Assembly (NCBI GenBank): GCA_000431315.1
Contig: HF989733.1
Coordinates: 65,182-104,862 of the forward strand
Reading direction: 5' to 3'
Origin: Brachyspira sp. CAG:484
GTDB lineage: Bacteria; Cyanobacteriota; Vampirovibrionia; Gastranaerophilales; Gastranaerophilaceae
DNA: 39,681 bases
Positions 39,665-39,681 of this stretch are shown in pieces. The translations under genes and the position numbers were made by a program. Every line of letters starts with the position of its first letter. Within the stretch, counting starts at the first letter, position 1. The notes below the pieces were generated by a model that ran no database searches, had not been told where the DNA came from, and was given only the letters and a program-made list of their open reading frames with translations.

Positions 39665-39681
39665 AAAAAAGCAGAGGAAAA

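Overview
The window reads like a low-GC, Gram-negative gut bacterium of the Candidatus Gastranaerophilales (Melainabacteria/Vampirovibrionia), the non-photosynthetic sister group of Cyanobacteria. This is an inference. It rests on three prepilin-like proteins with the N-terminus GFTLAEVLITLGIIG, an envelope set made of an SLH-domain protein and an OprO/P-like porin, and AT-rich housekeeping genes. No 16S rRNA gene is present to confirm it.

Layout. 1-19400 is mostly core genome: two prepilin-like genes, der, the rpsF-ssb-(small ORF)-rpsR operon, dapF, a His-rich RHH-like protein, a family 2 glycosyltransferase, recJ, an EF-hand protein, a phosphate-selective-type porin, an Orn/Lys/Arg decarboxylase, two iron-sulfur-flavoprotein-like reductases, a TPR protein, a minimal nucleotidyltransferase, a DUF1848 protein and a GNAT acetyltransferase. 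19680-31382 is an accessory glycan island. It holds a short tyrosine recombinase, a 171-bp segment bounded by perfect 27-bp inverted repeats, then a co-directional and very AT-rich operon: nucleotidyltransferase-kinase fusion, HAD phosphatase, three proteins with a shared GT-B-like domain (one fused to GT2), an asparagine-synthetase-like enzyme and an MsbA-type ABC exporter. The island ends in a frameshifted integrase remnant beside tRNA-Ser(UGA). 31384-39681 returns to core-like genes: ffh, a third prepilin, a large membrane protein with a LysM-like domain, a Cys-rich SLH protein and an amino-acid-binding lipoprotein.

Main discovery candidate. The recombinase (19680-20219) lies 43 bp from a 171-bp inverted-repeat cassette (20263-20433), and the cassette lies 72 bp upstream of the surface-glycan operon. 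This is the architecture of an invertible promoter (phase-variable glycan ON/OFF). The cassette contains a promoter-like signal that points away from the operon in the sequenced orientation, so inversion would turn it toward the operon. Two further potential switches sit in surface genes. An 11-G tract puts the second prepilin gene out of frame by exactly one base (2978-3788), and a (GATAG)6 repeat lies in the leader of the LysM-like protein gene (34404-34433). Together they suggest surface variation by DNA inversion and by replication slippage.

A second theme is leaderless transcription. At least six genes have a sigma70-type -10 box ending 6-8 nt before the start codon and no Shine-Dalgarno sequence (1354, der, 7375, 13529, 16508, 17769, possibly 13467), whereas other genes carry strong GGAGG sites.
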